A DNA stretch of 64,000 nt from Rossellomorea sp. SC111 (GCF_024733565.1 NZ_JANIOC010000003.1:264344-328343); one strand, 5' to 3'; shown: positions 56,878-64,000, counted from the stretch's first letter. Made by a program: numbers and translations. Notes: generated by a model not told the origin, from the sequence alone.

Positions 56878-57117
56878 TTAAGCTGCTTTCAATCCTTCCA
56901 GGATGAGGGTGAAGTATTTGACGGTATCTCCACCGCGTTGATTGATAATGTCAATATCATGAAGGATTTTTTTGACCTCTTCGGGACCGACACAGTCAAT
57001 AAACATCTCACTCACTTCTTCCGCAGAATACTGACCAATATGTGTATACTTTAATGCCGTGCGGTTCCTTCTGCAGAAACTTCTTAATTGTCTTTTTATA
57101 TCTGCTAACTCCAACAT
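56878..57117 (-). CDS. Orphan small protein controlled by a c-di-GMP-I riboswitch
   Basis: 79 aa, soluble, no signal peptide. Begins MLELADIKRQLRSFCRRNRT; further on HIGQYSAEEVSEMFIDCVGP and VKKILHDIDIINQRGGDTV. Predicted mainly helical; the N-terminal half is basic, the C-terminal half acidic to neutral. I recognise no family. It has its own promoter, riboswitch and terminator, so it is a one-gene unit. Of three ATGs in tandem the third (57117) is best placed behind AAGG; the first is at 57123. Confidence 0.82.
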   Translation of the reverse strand: MLELADIKRQLRSFCRRNRTALKYTHIGQYSAEEVSEMFIDCVGPEEVKKILHDIDIINQRGGDTVKYFTLILEGLKAA

Positions 57118-57240
57118 CATCATCCTTCATACAGATTCAAATCCAACTAACACAAACCTTTCCAGAATTAAAATAACCCACCAAAAAGGCAGGTTGAATG
57201 ATACTAGAAAAAAGCGAGTTAGTATTCATTGCTTCCATTG

Positions 57241-57332
57241 TTTTCGGTAACCCGGCGATCATTATTTTAAAATAGAAGACCCGTGGTTTTGCGTCCTAAT
57301 TTTTCAATTAGTTTGCCATTTTCGAAAATTCA
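57241..57332 (-). ncRNA. c-di-GMP-I (GEMM) riboswitch
   Basis: On minus, in order: TTTTCG opening stem, ATGGCAAACTAATTGAAAAA (P2 arm with GAAA tetraloop), TTAGGACGCAAAACCACGGG, the P3 arm, GATCGCCGGGTTACCG, and the closing CGAAAA. The GGCAAAC, GGACGCAAA and GGGTTACCGA blocks are the class I c-di-GMP consensus. It lies about 120 nt upstream of the orphan 79-aa gene. Confidence 0.88.
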
Positions 57333-57348
57333 TATGAGTATAACAGTC

Positions 57349-57377
57349 ATTATACTAGAAAAAAGAAGGGATGAAAA
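57349..57377 (-). promoter_or_regulatory. SigA promoter of the c-di-GMP riboswitch transcript
   Basis: TTTTCA (57372-57377) and TATAAT (57349-57354), 17-bp spacing, start near 57342. Confidence 0.6.
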
Positions 57378-57448
57378 CACTATTCCGTAACATTCAATGA
57401 ATCAAATACCATTACAAGAAAAATTAACCTACTATTAAATTAATAAAA

Positions 57449-57471
57449 TCCCCGCCTCATGGAAGCGGGGA
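57449..57471 (-). terminator. Terminator of the ftsEX-M23 genes
   Basis: TCCCCGC/GCGGGGA stem with a 9-nt loop, followed on minus by TTTTATT. Confidence 0.82.
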
Positions 57472-57479
57472 CTAGTTTA

Positions 57480-58829
57480 TTAAAAATTAATATATTGACG
57501 TGGGTTTACAGCATTTGAATGTGATGCACTCCATGAACCTCTGTAAAGTTCAAAATGTAAATGCTGTCCGAAAGAATAGCCTGTGTTACCCATGTAACCG
57601 ATTTGGTCACCTTTGTTCACTGCTTGTCCCTGACTTACTAAAGAAGATGACATGTGAGCATATACAGTTGTGTACATTTGTCCGTTGATAGAGTGAGTGA
57701 TGTACACTACATTACCATAGCTTGAGCTGTAATGGCTCTTAATGACATAACCATCTGCTGCAGCAGAGATTGGAACACTGCCTCGTGCCGCAATGTCTGT
57801 ACCATAGTGAAAACGTTGTTTACCGTTTAACGTATCCCAACCGAAGTTAGTTGTGATTGTTCCAGATGCAGGAGCTGTCCATGCCCCTGCACTTACAGGT
57901 GCGCTTGGTGCTACTGCTGCCGGAGCTGAAGAAGATCCGCCGCTGCTGCTTGATGTCGCCTGTTTCTGTGCTGCTGCACGTTTCGCTGCTTCAGCTTCCG
58001 CCTGGCGCTTACGTTCGATTTCACGTTGACGGGCTAACTCTGCGAGACGTGCTTGTTCAGCCTGGATTTCACCTTCAAGCTGGTGCTCCATTTTAGAAAG
58101 CTCATTCGATTCTTGTTCAAGATCTGCTTTCTCCACTTTTAAGGATGCCTGCTGAGCTTCAAGCTGCTTGAATAATTCAGCTTTTTTAGCCTTCTGACTA
58201 TCTAAGTCTTGTTTTAAAGATTCAAGATTAGCTTTAGAGGATTCGAGGTCACCAAGTTCTTTTTCCACTTCCGCCTGCTTTTTCTCTAATTCGTCTTGAT
58301 CACGTTTTTGTTCGTCCATGATTTTTTTGTCTGCACTTACAATGGTATTCACTGCTGTCACACGGTTGATGAAGTCTCCGAAGCTCTCCGCTCCAAGAAG
58401 TACGTCAAGATAATTGGCAGAACCGCCTTTTTCCTGAATGGCACGAGCACGTTCCTTCAGAAGTTCGTTACGCTCTTCAATCTTTTTCTTTAATTCTTCA
58501 ATATCCGCTTTAAGCTTATTGATTTTAGCTGTCGTTTCATCAATTTCTTTTGTTTTTTCTGCAATCTTCGTTTCAGTATCTTTTAATTTCGTACTGATTT
58601 CAGAAATCTGTGATTGGATGTCTTTCTGTTTACTGATAGTTTGGTCAATTTGAGATTTTTTCTCATTAATCTTGCCATTGACCTCTTCTTTTTTGGATGA
58701 AACGTCGTCCTGCTGTTTCTTTAAGTCCTCCACGGAGGAGTTAGCGCTAGCAGTGGTTGCTAACGTTGGTAGACTTCCGATTGTTAATGCTGCTGCAATA
58801 GATAATGAAATAAAATACTTCTTGTTCAA
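57480..58829 (-). CDS. Secreted coiled-coil / M23 peptidoglycan hydrolase (CwlO/PcsB-EnvC type)
   Basis: 449 aa. Signal peptide to about residue 29 (ASAN). Residues 32-290 form two long coiled-coils around a hinge (GGSANYLDVLLGAESFGDFI), the CwlO/PcsB N-terminal architecture. A Ser/Ala linker follows, then an M23 LytM domain with Zn ligands in RFHYGTDIA and GQHLHFE. It cuts peptidoglycan cross-bridges. TTG start 58829 with AAAGGAG 9 nt upstream. It follows ftsX by 39 nt; FtsEX activates such coiled-coil hydrolases. Confidence 0.93.
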   Translation of the reverse strand: MNKKYFISLSIAAALTIGSLPTLATTASANSSVEDLKKQQDDVSSKKEEVNGKINEKKSQIDQTISKQKDIQSQISEISTKLKDTETKIAEKTKEIDETTAKINKLKADIEELKKKIEERNELLKERARAIQEKGGSANYLDVLLGAESFGDFINRVTAVNTIVSADKKIMDEQKRDQDELEKKQAEVEKELGDLESSKANLESLKQDLDSQKAKKAELFKQLEAQQASLKVEKADLEQESNELSKMEHQLEGEIQAEQARLAELARQREIERKRQAEAEAAKRAAAQKQATSSSSGGSSSAPAAVAPSAPVSAGAWTAPASGTITTNFGWDTLNGKQRFHYGTDIAARGSVPISAAADGYVIKSHYSSSYGNVVYITHSINGQMYTTVYAHMSSSLVSQGQAVNKGDQIGYMGNTGYSFGQHLHFELYRGSWSASHSNAVNPRQYINF

Positions 58830-58868
58830 GCGGCATGCTCCTTTCAGCTTCTATCAACCTATCAAATT

Positions 58869-59753
58869 TTACACTTTTAAGAATTTACGAACAGACATAA
58901 AGCTTCCCCAAGCCCCGATCAGGCAACCCATTAATAGAATTAATCCGTTTACTTGATAGATAAAGGGGGTAAAATCTAATATCTGAATAAAATTGTTTTG
59001 TAGTTTTGGTTCAATAAATCCATAGGCATAGTAGTAACCTGTTGAGACAAGAGCGATCGGGATAATAGAACCTAAAATTCCAAGCCATAATCCTTCTAAT
59101 ATAAATGGCCAGCGTACAAACCAGTTGGTTGCACCCACGAGTTTCATTATCTCGATTTCCCTTCTTCTGGCGACAATGGTAATTTTGATTGTATTTGAAA
59201 TGAGGAACATCGCCGTGAACAACAGACCGATGATCAACACAAGTCCAACATTCCGACTCATTTCCAGTACATTGAATAATCTTTCAATCTTCGCCTCACC
59301 GTAAAGGGCTTCATTGACACCTTCATATTTGCTGATTTGACCAGCGATTCTACCGGTGTCACGCGGATTATCCGCTTTTACGATGAACACATCATATAAT
59401 GGGTTATCCTGTTCAAATAATCTGAAATCGTCTCCCAGATCTTTGACCAGATTCTGAAGTTCTTCTTCTTTGGAAGAATACTCAACTGATTCCACACCAC
59501 TTATATTCTGTATCTTCTTTTCTATTTGATCAGTTTGGGATTTTTCAGTACCAATTTCGAGTAAGACACGTACTTCAACGTCTTTCTCAATATCGGTTGC
59601 TACCTTGTTCATGTTTAGCATTAAGACGATGAATACACCAACAAGTAGTAATGTCACGGTAACCGCACTCACTGATGCGAATGTCATCCAGCCGTTTCGG
59701 CCAATGCTTTTGAAGCTTTCTCTAAGATGGCGGCCATACGTTCTAGCTTTCAT
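58869..59753 (-). CDS. ftsX: FtsX, membrane subunit of the FtsEX complex
   Basis: 294 aa. One membrane segment near residue 25, an extracellular loop of about 130 residues that binds hydrolase coiled-coils, then three segments typical of FtsX (ISNTIKITIVARRREIEIMK and LVGATNWFVRWPF). It has no transport role; it transmits FtsE ATPase cycles to the hydrolase outside. Start ATG 59753 with GAGGTGA overlaps ftsE by 11 nt. Confidence 0.95.
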   Translation of the reverse strand: MKARTYGRHLRESFKSIGRNGWMTFASVSAVTVTLLLVGVFIVLMLNMNKVATDIEKDVEVRVLLEIGTEKSQTDQIEKKIQNISGVESVEYSSKEEELQNLVKDLGDDFRLFEQDNPLYDVFIVKADNPRDTGRIAGQISKYEGVNEALYGEAKIERLFNVLEMSRNVGLVLIIGLLFTAMFLISNTIKITIVARRREIEIMKLVGATNWFVRWPFILEGLWLGILGSIIPIALVSTGYYYAYGFIEPKLQNNFIQILDFTPFIYQVNGLILLMGCLIGAWGSFMSVRKFLKV

Positions 59754-60429
59754 AACCGTAATCACCTCGCTGTTCGTCCCGGACAATCCGGCCGTTTTCA
59801 ATGGCGATTACCCGATGCTTGATCGTATTCACGATTTCCCGGTTATGCGTAGCCATGATCACCGTGGTTCCACGGTTGCTGATTTCTTCAAATATGTTCA
59901 TGATATCCCAAGATGTTTCTGGGTCAAGGTTTCCTGTAGGCTCATCTGCTATCACAAGTTTCGGCGTATTGACGATGGATCGTGCAATCGATACACGCTG
60001 CTGCTCTCCACCTGATAATTCATTCGGCAGCATTCTTGCTTTATGTTTTAACCCTACCAGGTCCAGTACTTCCATGACTCTTTTCTTTATCTGCTTTGGA
60101 TGTTCTTCTATCACTTCAAGTGCGAAGGCAATGTTTTCATAGATTGTCAGCGATGGTAGCAACTTGAAATCCTGGAATACAACCCCCACGTTTCTTCTTA
60201 AGTATGGAACTCTACTATTTTTTATTTTTGCGAGATTGATACCATTTACCACGATATCTCCTTTGGAAGGACGTTCTTCGCGGTACATCATTTTAATAAA
60301 AGTAGACTTCCCGGCACCACTCGGCCCCACAACATACACAAATTCGCCTTGCTTGATGTGGACGTTAAAGCCATTGGCAGCCATGACACCGTTGCTGTAC
60401 TGCTTGTAGACGTCTTTCATTTCTATCAT
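59743..60429 (-). CDS. ftsE: FtsE, ATPase subunit of the FtsEX complex
   Basis: 228 aa. Walker A GPSGAGKST near residue 35, signature LSGGEQQRVSIARS, Walker B LVIADEPTGNLD, and H-loop MATHN. Cytoplasmic partner of FtsX. Its ribosome binding site AGGTGA contains the stop codon of a possible leader ORF. Promoter about 140 nt upstream. Confidence 0.95.
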   Translation of the reverse strand: MIEMKDVYKQYSNGVMAANGFNVHIKQGEFVYVVGPSGAGKSTFIKMMYREERPSKGDIVVNGINLAKIKNSRVPYLRRNVGVVFQDFKLLPSLTIYENIAFALEVIEEHPKQIKKRVMEVLDLVGLKHKARMLPNELSGGEQQRVSIARSIVNTPKLVIADEPTGNLDPETSWDIMNIFEEISNRGTTVIMATHNREIVNTIKHRVIAIENGRIVRDEQRGDYGYES

Positions 60430-60436
60430 TTTAAAA

Positions 60437-60529
60437 TCACCTAATTTGTATTATGTAGTTACCCTCTTGGCTGTTATCGACATATGTACACGGCACGTAA
60501 CCAAAGTCGTCTTTATCACCGTTAGACAA
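60437..60529 (-). CDS. Possible 30-aa leader peptide upstream of ftsE
   Basis: Reads MSNGDKDDFGYVPCTYVDNS, then QEGNYIIQIR, from a TTG. It lies wholly inside the ftsE leader; the stop TGA is within the ftsE ribosome binding site, 7 nt before the ftsE ATG. Composition looks protein-like, but the nearest purine-rich site (GAGG) is 14 nt from the TTG, which is too far. It could also be a gene remnant. Confidence 0.3.
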   Translation of the reverse strand: MSNGDKDDFGYVPCTYVDNSQEGNYIIQIR

Positions 60530-60567
60530 AAATTGGTGAAAAACCTCGAATTACGCTTCCGAAAATT

Positions 60568-60595
60568 ATTATAACATCTCTTTATAGTAAGTTAA
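60568..60595 (-). promoter_or_regulatory. SigA promoter of ftsE-ftsX
   Basis: TTAACT (60590-60595) and TATAAT (60568-60573), 16-bp spacing, start near 60561. Confidence 0.55.
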
Positions 60596-60980
60596 GGAAA
60601 AAAAATATTACATTTACATTTCAGAACCTAAAAAAATGTGAATTTATTACCTGTTTTGTTGTCGATTTTACCTATAATCAGATTAATTTATAGTACTTTT
60701 TATCTATTATCTGGTACTAGTACCACATCTTTACATACAGGGGTGTTGTTATGATAAATGCTAAGATGATGGTAATCTGATTAAGTTACTAGGTTATAAG
60801 TCTGTTTGTTAGATGGAATAACAATTAAGGGATTTCACGCGAAAGATTTCTGTAACATAGACTTAAAGAAGGAAGCGGGAAAATCTGTGGATATACTAAA
60901 ATTAACGGTTTATCTTAAAAAAACCTTTGGATATTAATCATTGCAAGTATCCAATTGGCTTATTTCTCTTCAAAAATAAA
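60596..60980. other. Intergenic region between ftsE promoter and cccB terminator
   Basis: About 385 bp of AT-rich DNA with no convincing gene. It holds a perfect 14-bp palindrome TGGTACTAGTACCA at 60712-60725, a possible operator. Confidence 0.6.
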
Positions 60981-61006
60981 AGAAGAATCCATTCTTGGAT
61001 TCTTCT
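60981..61006 (-). terminator. Terminator of cccB
   Basis: Perfect 10-bp stem AGAAGAATCC/GGATTCTTCT, 6-nt loop, then TTTATTTTT on minus. Confidence 0.88.
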
Positions 61007-61013
61007 CCCGATC

Positions 61014-61328
61014 TTATTTCTTCTTCGATAACCATTCAGCCACTGCGTCTGCTTCCTCACCTTCAATGAGTCCAGGAGGCATTTGGCCTTTACCATTTTT
61101 AATCGTTTCACGGATTTCATCTTTGCTTAGTTCAGCACCAATATTTTTCAGGGCCGGGCCCATTCCGCCTTCAAGGTTCCCACCATGGCAGCTGCTGCAC
61201 TTATTATTTACGATTTTCTCAGGGTCTACTCCGCCGGAGCTTGTTTCTGTACTGTCGCCGCCGTCTCCACCGCAGGCTGCCAGTACTAATGAAGCGCCAA
61301 AAAGAACACCAAGTAGCTTTTTCTTCAT
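61014..61328 (-). CDS. cccB: CccB, lipoprotein cytochrome c-551
   Basis: 104 aa. Lipobox LVLAAC with Cys19 for lipid attachment, a Ser/Gly/Thr spacer, then a class I cytochrome c: heme motif CSSCH near residue 45, GPALKNIG, and the axial Met in GQMPPG. It carries electrons on the outer face of the membrane to cytochrome oxidase. Single-gene unit with its own terminator. Confidence 0.95.
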   Translation of the reverse strand: MKKKLLGVLFGASLVLAACGGDGGDSTETSSGGVDPEKIVNNKCSSCHGGNLEGGMGPALKNIGAELSKDEIRETIKNGKGQMPPGLIEGEEADAVAEWLSKKK

Positions 61329-61369
61329 TTATTATCCCCCTAGGAATCCATTTTCAGAGTTGCGGATGT

Positions 61370-61384
61370 GAGGTCCGTCCCTCT
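61370..61384 (-). repeat. 13-mer repeat copy after yvjA
   Basis: On minus AGAGGGACGGACCTC starts 20 nt after the yvjA stop, in the gap to cccB. Confidence 0.8.
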
Positions 61385-61404
61385 CTTACATAATTATACC
61401 AAGT

Positions 61405-62277
61405 TTAAACCCGTTTGAAACCTTCCCCGAGAACTTCCGAAGCGTCCATTGTGACGACGAATGCAGCGGGGTCAATCGTTTTGACCAGTTGTTTCAGTTT
61501 TGTGAATTCTGTCTGGTCGACGACACACATGAGGATCGGCCGCTCGTCATCTGTGTAACCACCGTATGCTGATAGTTTTGTCACTCCACGGTCAATTTTA
61601 TTCAGAATCCCTTCACGAACTTCTTCCTGGCGATTCGTGATGATCAAGGCCATTTTAGATCTGCTTATCCCAACCTGGACGAGATCGATTGTTTTACTTG
61701 TGACATACAAACCGATCAGAGCATATAATCCACGTTCGATATCATAGACGATGGCTGCGGACAGGACAATCATGCCGTCGATCATGGCCACACATGTTCC
61801 GAGTGAGAACCCTGTGAACTTATTGACAATCTGGGCGGCAAGGTCCGTCCCTCCAGTGGAAGCTCTTCCACGAAATACGATCCCTAGTCCAAGTCCTACC
61901 CCGATGCCCCCGAAAAGGGCTCCAAGCAGGGGATCTTCCGTCCAGGGCTTCCAGTCTTCCGTCAAGAATACGACAAGTGGTAGAAATACAGTCCCGATGG
62001 CTGTTTTGACACCAAATTGCAGTCCCAGGAAGATCAGGCCGGCGATGAATAATGGTATATTGAACGCCCACTGAACATATGCCGGCTTCCAGTCAAACAG
62101 TCCATTCAAAATCGTCGATATCCCGCTTACCCCTCCGGAAGCTACTTCATTCGGAAGTAAGAACACATTAAACGCAATGGCCACAATCGTTGACCCAAAC
62201 ACAACAAACAAATACTCTAACAACTTTTCTTTCCGCGGATTAAATGCCTGCTCGCGACGCCTTTCCTTCAAACCCAT
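61405..62277 (-). CDS. yvjA: YvjA, YitT-family membrane protein (DUF161/DUF2179)
   Basis: 290 aa. Five to six membrane helices in the first 200 residues with family motifs LPNEVASGGVSGIS and GRASTGGTDLAAQ, then a cytoplasmic DUF2179 domain (MALIITNRQEEVREGILNKI onward, ending FVVTMDASEVLGEGF). Function unknown. ATG 62277 with AAAGGAG; an open 47-codon extension upstream includes a repeat and is rejected. Neighbour of prfB, as in B. subtilis. Confidence 0.9.
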   Translation of the reverse strand: MGLKERRREQAFNPRKEKLLEYLFVVFGSTIVAIAFNVFLLPNEVASGGVSGISTILNGLFDWKPAYVQWAFNIPLFIAGLIFLGLQFGVKTAIGTVFLPLVVFLTEDWKPWTEDPLLGALFGGIGVGLGLGIVFRGRASTGGTDLAAQIVNKFTGFSLGTCVAMIDGMIVLSAAIVYDIERGLYALIGLYVTSKTIDLVQVGISRSKMALIITNRQEEVREGILNKIDRGVTKLSAYGGYTDDERPILMCVVDQTEFTKLKQLVKTIDPAAFVVTMDASEVLGEGFKRV

Positions 62278-62347
62278 CCAGTACGACTCCTTTAACCTAT
62301 GTATTAATAGTATGAGTACAAACCCTTCCTTTGATGCAACTCTCCTC

Positions 62348-62361
62348 GAGGGACGGACCTC
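62348..62361 (+). repeat. Single 13-mer repeat arm upstream of yvjA
   Basis: GAGGGACGGACCTC on plus, about 70 bp before the yvjA start. Confidence 0.78.
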
Positions 62362-62568
62362 TTGATGCCCCGTGTTATTTGTGAAAGAGTATACATATGC
62401 ATCCAAAAAAAGAAGCACTTCTATTTTTATAAATCCATGATGAAGATGGTGATATAAAGGGCGATCCTTCCAATGAATCCCTCTACATCAACCTTTGAGA
62501 GTATAGCATGGGCGCCTAAAGGTGTAAATAACAGTTCAATAACGTGTTAAAGCATTAATGAGGCGGGG

Positions 62569-62639
62569 CTCGAGGGACGGACCTTGACCGGGAGCAAATT
62601 ATTGTCCTTATTGTGGGGTTTAGAGGTCCGCCCCTCGAG
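62569..62639. repeat. 13-mer inverted repeat between prfB and yvjA
   Basis: Arms CTCGAGGGACGGACCT (62569-62584) and AGGTCCGCCCCTCGAG (62624-62639) pair over 16 bp with one mismatch; 39-nt loop. It lies 13 bp beyond the prfB terminator. Confidence 0.85.
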
Positions 62640-62651
62640 CAGATTTATAAA

Positions 62652-62682
62652 ACTGACCCCGCCAGTGTTTGGCGGGGTCAGT
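62652..62682. terminator. Terminator of prfB
   Basis: Perfect 12-bp GC-rich stem ACTGACCCCGCC/GGCGGGGTCAGT, 7-nt loop, T4 on minus and T7 on plus. Confidence 0.9.
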
Positions 62683-62693
62683 TTTTTTGTGTA

Positions 62694-63795
62694 TTACTTT
62701 ATTTTGGATCGCAGGTAGGCGTTGATGAATGGGTCGATGTCGCCGTCCATGACGCCTTGTACGTTTCCTGATTCTGTGTTGGTTCTGTGGTCTTTGACCA
62801 TGGAGTAAGGGTGGAAGACGTAGGATCGGATCTGGCTTCCCCATCCGATTTCCTTTTGCTCACCACGGATTTCAGCAAGTTCCTGCTCCTGCTCTTCGAT
62901 CCGCTTCTGGTAAAGCTTCGCTTTCAGCATTTTCATCGCTGACTCACGGTTCTTGATTTGGGAACGCTCGGATTGACACGTTACTACCACATTGGTCGGT
63001 AAGTGAGTGATACGGACCGCCGAGTCAGTCGTATTGATGTGCTGTCCACCAGCCCCACTGGCACGGTACGTATCGATTTTCAGATCTTCCGTACGAATGT
63101 CGATTTCGATTTCTTCATTGAATTCAGGCATGACTTCACACGATACGAAGGAAGTGTGACGACGGCCGGACGAATCGAACGGTGAAATACGAACAAGACG
63201 GTGTACACCTTTTTCAGCTTTCAGGTAGCCGTATGCGTTGTGGCCTTTTATCGCTAACGTTACACTTTTGATTCCCGCTTCATCCCCTGGAAGGTAATCA
63301 AGGGTTTCCACCTTGAAACCGCGTTTTTCTCCCCACCGTGTGTACATGCGGAGAAGCATGGAACCCCAATCCTGGGACTCGGTTCCGCCTGCACCGGGAT
63401 GCAGTTCAAGGATCGCGTTGTTTTTATCGTGTTCTTCGCTTAGAAGAAGCTGTAGCTCGTAGTCATTTAAACGTTTGATCAAGTCAGCAAGCTCTTCTTC
63501 CATGTCCTTTTGCAGTTCTTCGTCCGGTTCTTCTTTGACTAGCTCAAGGGTCAATTCGAGGTTCTCTTGGGATTCAAGCAATGATTTGTATTCATTGACA
63601 AGTTCCTTCAAGCCGTTTCCTTCATTGATTAGTCCCTGGGCTGTTTGCTGGTCATCCCAGAAGTCGGGCTGCACCATGATTTCGTCAAGTTCCTGGATTC
63701 TGGCCTCTTTGTTTTCTAAGTCAAAGAGACCCCCTGAAGTCCGCTAATGTCTTAGCTGATTTTTCTAACTCTGCTCTGATTTCTGATAGTTCCAT
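62694..63795 (-). CDS. prfB: RF2 (PrfB), peptide chain release factor 2, with programmed +1 frameshift
   Basis: 366 aa after frameshifting, the usual length. The ATG at 63795 (GAGGTGA upstream) opens 24 codons that end at TGA (63721-63723) in the string AGGGGGTCTCTTTGAC. This is the autoregulatory shift site: the internal AGGGGG, CTT slip codon and TGA read by RF2. Skipping base 63723 continues in the long frame down to 62694. Stop-recognition motif SPF is in RISPFDS, and the GGQ loop in [13 protein letters not shown]. It ends translation at UGA and UAA. Confidence 0.96.
63720..63737 (-). promoter_or_regulatory. prfB: prfB +1 frameshift site
   Basis: AGGGGG Shine-Dalgarno-like element, 3-nt spacer, CTT slip codon and TGA followed by C, all at canonical spacing. 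Confidence 0.93.
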
Positions 63796-63865
63796 GTGTG
63801 GTCACCTCTATAGTTATTTGGGTTGTTTTGTAAAAGTCATTTTGGAGTTTATATTAGATAGTGGT

Positions 63866-63927
63866 GTGATTTCCGCTACAGGTGCTCGCTTTCCGCGGGG
63901 CGTGAGTTGAGCCTCCTCGGGCTTGCA
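63866..63927 (+). repeat. Long intergenic repeat, interrupted copy
   Basis: Begins like the 20945 copy (TTCCGC, GGTGCTCGCTTTCCGCGGGG, GAGCCTCCTCGGGCTTGC) but stops midway, where sequence unlike the repeat begins. Confidence 0.82.
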
Positions 63928-63928
63928 C

Positions 63929-64000
63929 TGGTCCCATAACGTTGGACACTTAAATTTCTAAGCAGCTAATTCAGTACTTACTCGATAAGCTACCGGACTT
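63929..64000 (-). mobile_element. End of an IS3-family-like insertion sequence
   Basis: A TG-starting end (TGGTCCCATAACGTTGGACA) lies exactly where the intergenic repeat is cut, and a transposase-like C-terminus reads inward. The rest runs off the right edge, so the family call is tentative. Confidence 0.55.
63958..64000 (-). CDS. IS3-family transposase C-terminus, partial
   Basis: The last 13 codons before a TAG read SPVAYRVSTELAA, matching the SPV-x-YR close of IS3-family OrfB integrases. Only this tail is inside the window. The short length limits certainty. Confidence 0.5.
   Translation of the reverse strand, partial: SPVAYRVSTELAA

Larger units (their letters stand above)
57118..57479. 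other. Intergenic region holding the c-di-GMP riboswitch
   Basis: 362 bp: expression platform with hairpins (AACCTGCC/GGTGGGTT near 57168-57195), the aptamer, a SigA promoter, and the terminator of the M23 gene. Confidence 0.8.

Noticed and set aside
61841..61853. GGTCCGTCCCTCC inside yvjA, matching the 13-mer repeat
   Set aside because: It encodes the conserved TGGTDL of the YitT family in frame, so it is a coincidental match in coding DNA and not an inserted repeat.
63721..63723. In-frame TGA near the start of prfB as a sign of a pseudogene
   Set aside because: It is the canonical programmed frameshift stop with all required signals.

Overview
The window looks like chromosomal DNA of a Bacillus-like Firmicute (family Bacillaceae; a Bacillus or Rossellomorea-type genome is my inference). 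The gene order follows the Bacillus subtilis yvcK-rapZ-yvcI-trxB-yvcD-his-yvoFED-lgt-hprK-yvlDCBA-uvrAB-csbA-minJ-ctpB-ftsXE-cccB-yvjA-prfB stretch. Starts include ATG, GTG and TTG behind strong GGAGG-type ribosome binding sites. The regulatory signals are typical of bacilli: SigA, SigW and SigB promoters, a LexA/DinR box, TnrA boxes, an S-box, and c-di-AMP and c-di-GMP riboswitches. Almost every gene is on the minus strand. Only three genes are clearly on plus: a small FbpA-like gene, an amidase and a DUF1206 gene.

Layout. 1-6.2 kb: end of the yvcI-rapZ-yvcK operon, a GDSL esterase, tnrA with a divergent FbpA-like peptide, trxB and a TPR protein. 6.3-13.1 kb: complete histidine operon hisZGDBHAFI with short repeats inserted at gene junctions. 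13.3-17.3 kb: yvoF, ppaX, yvoD, lgt, hprK. 17.3-21.2 kb: large intergenic repeats, an alpha/beta hydrolase and the envelope-stress operon yvlABCD behind a SigW promoter. 21.2-26.7 kb: uvrBA with an SOS box, then a dense DnaA-box cluster. 26.7-35.8 kb: cell-wall amidase, csbA, an HD nucleotidase, serCA, ktrAB under a c-di-AMP riboswitch, and a DUF1206 gene with a SigB promoter.

35.8-44.7 kb is a transporter island. An Lrp-type regulator (YwrC) precedes a five-gene peptide ABC transporter, a cytoplasmic gamma-glutamyltransferase (YwrD) and two half-size chromate transporters. This suggests uptake and intracellular cleavage of gamma-glutamyl peptides. 44.9-48.4 kb: minJ and a small PHA-synthase-like operon. 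48.5-54.3 kb: ctpB, metX and metY under a SAM riboswitch, and a third Cys/Met PLP enzyme. 54.4-57.4 kb: DUF302, a ResA-like thioredoxin with an unusual membrane partner, a methyltransferase, and an orphan small protein controlled by a c-di-GMP-I riboswitch. 57.4-64 kb: ftsE-ftsX followed by a secreted coiled-coil/M23 hydrolase, cccB, yvjA, prfB with its programmed frameshift, and the edge of an IS3-family element inserted in an intergenic repeat.

The most notable signals are the c-di-GMP-switched orphan gene, the seven-box DnaA cluster next to uvrB, paired TnrA sites between tnrA and a small basic peptide gene, the Lrp-peptide-transporter-GGT-chromate operon with a 15-bp inverted repeat in its leader, and a 13-base motif that repeatedly sits just after stop codons. 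No tRNA, rRNA, CRISPR or prophage was seen.
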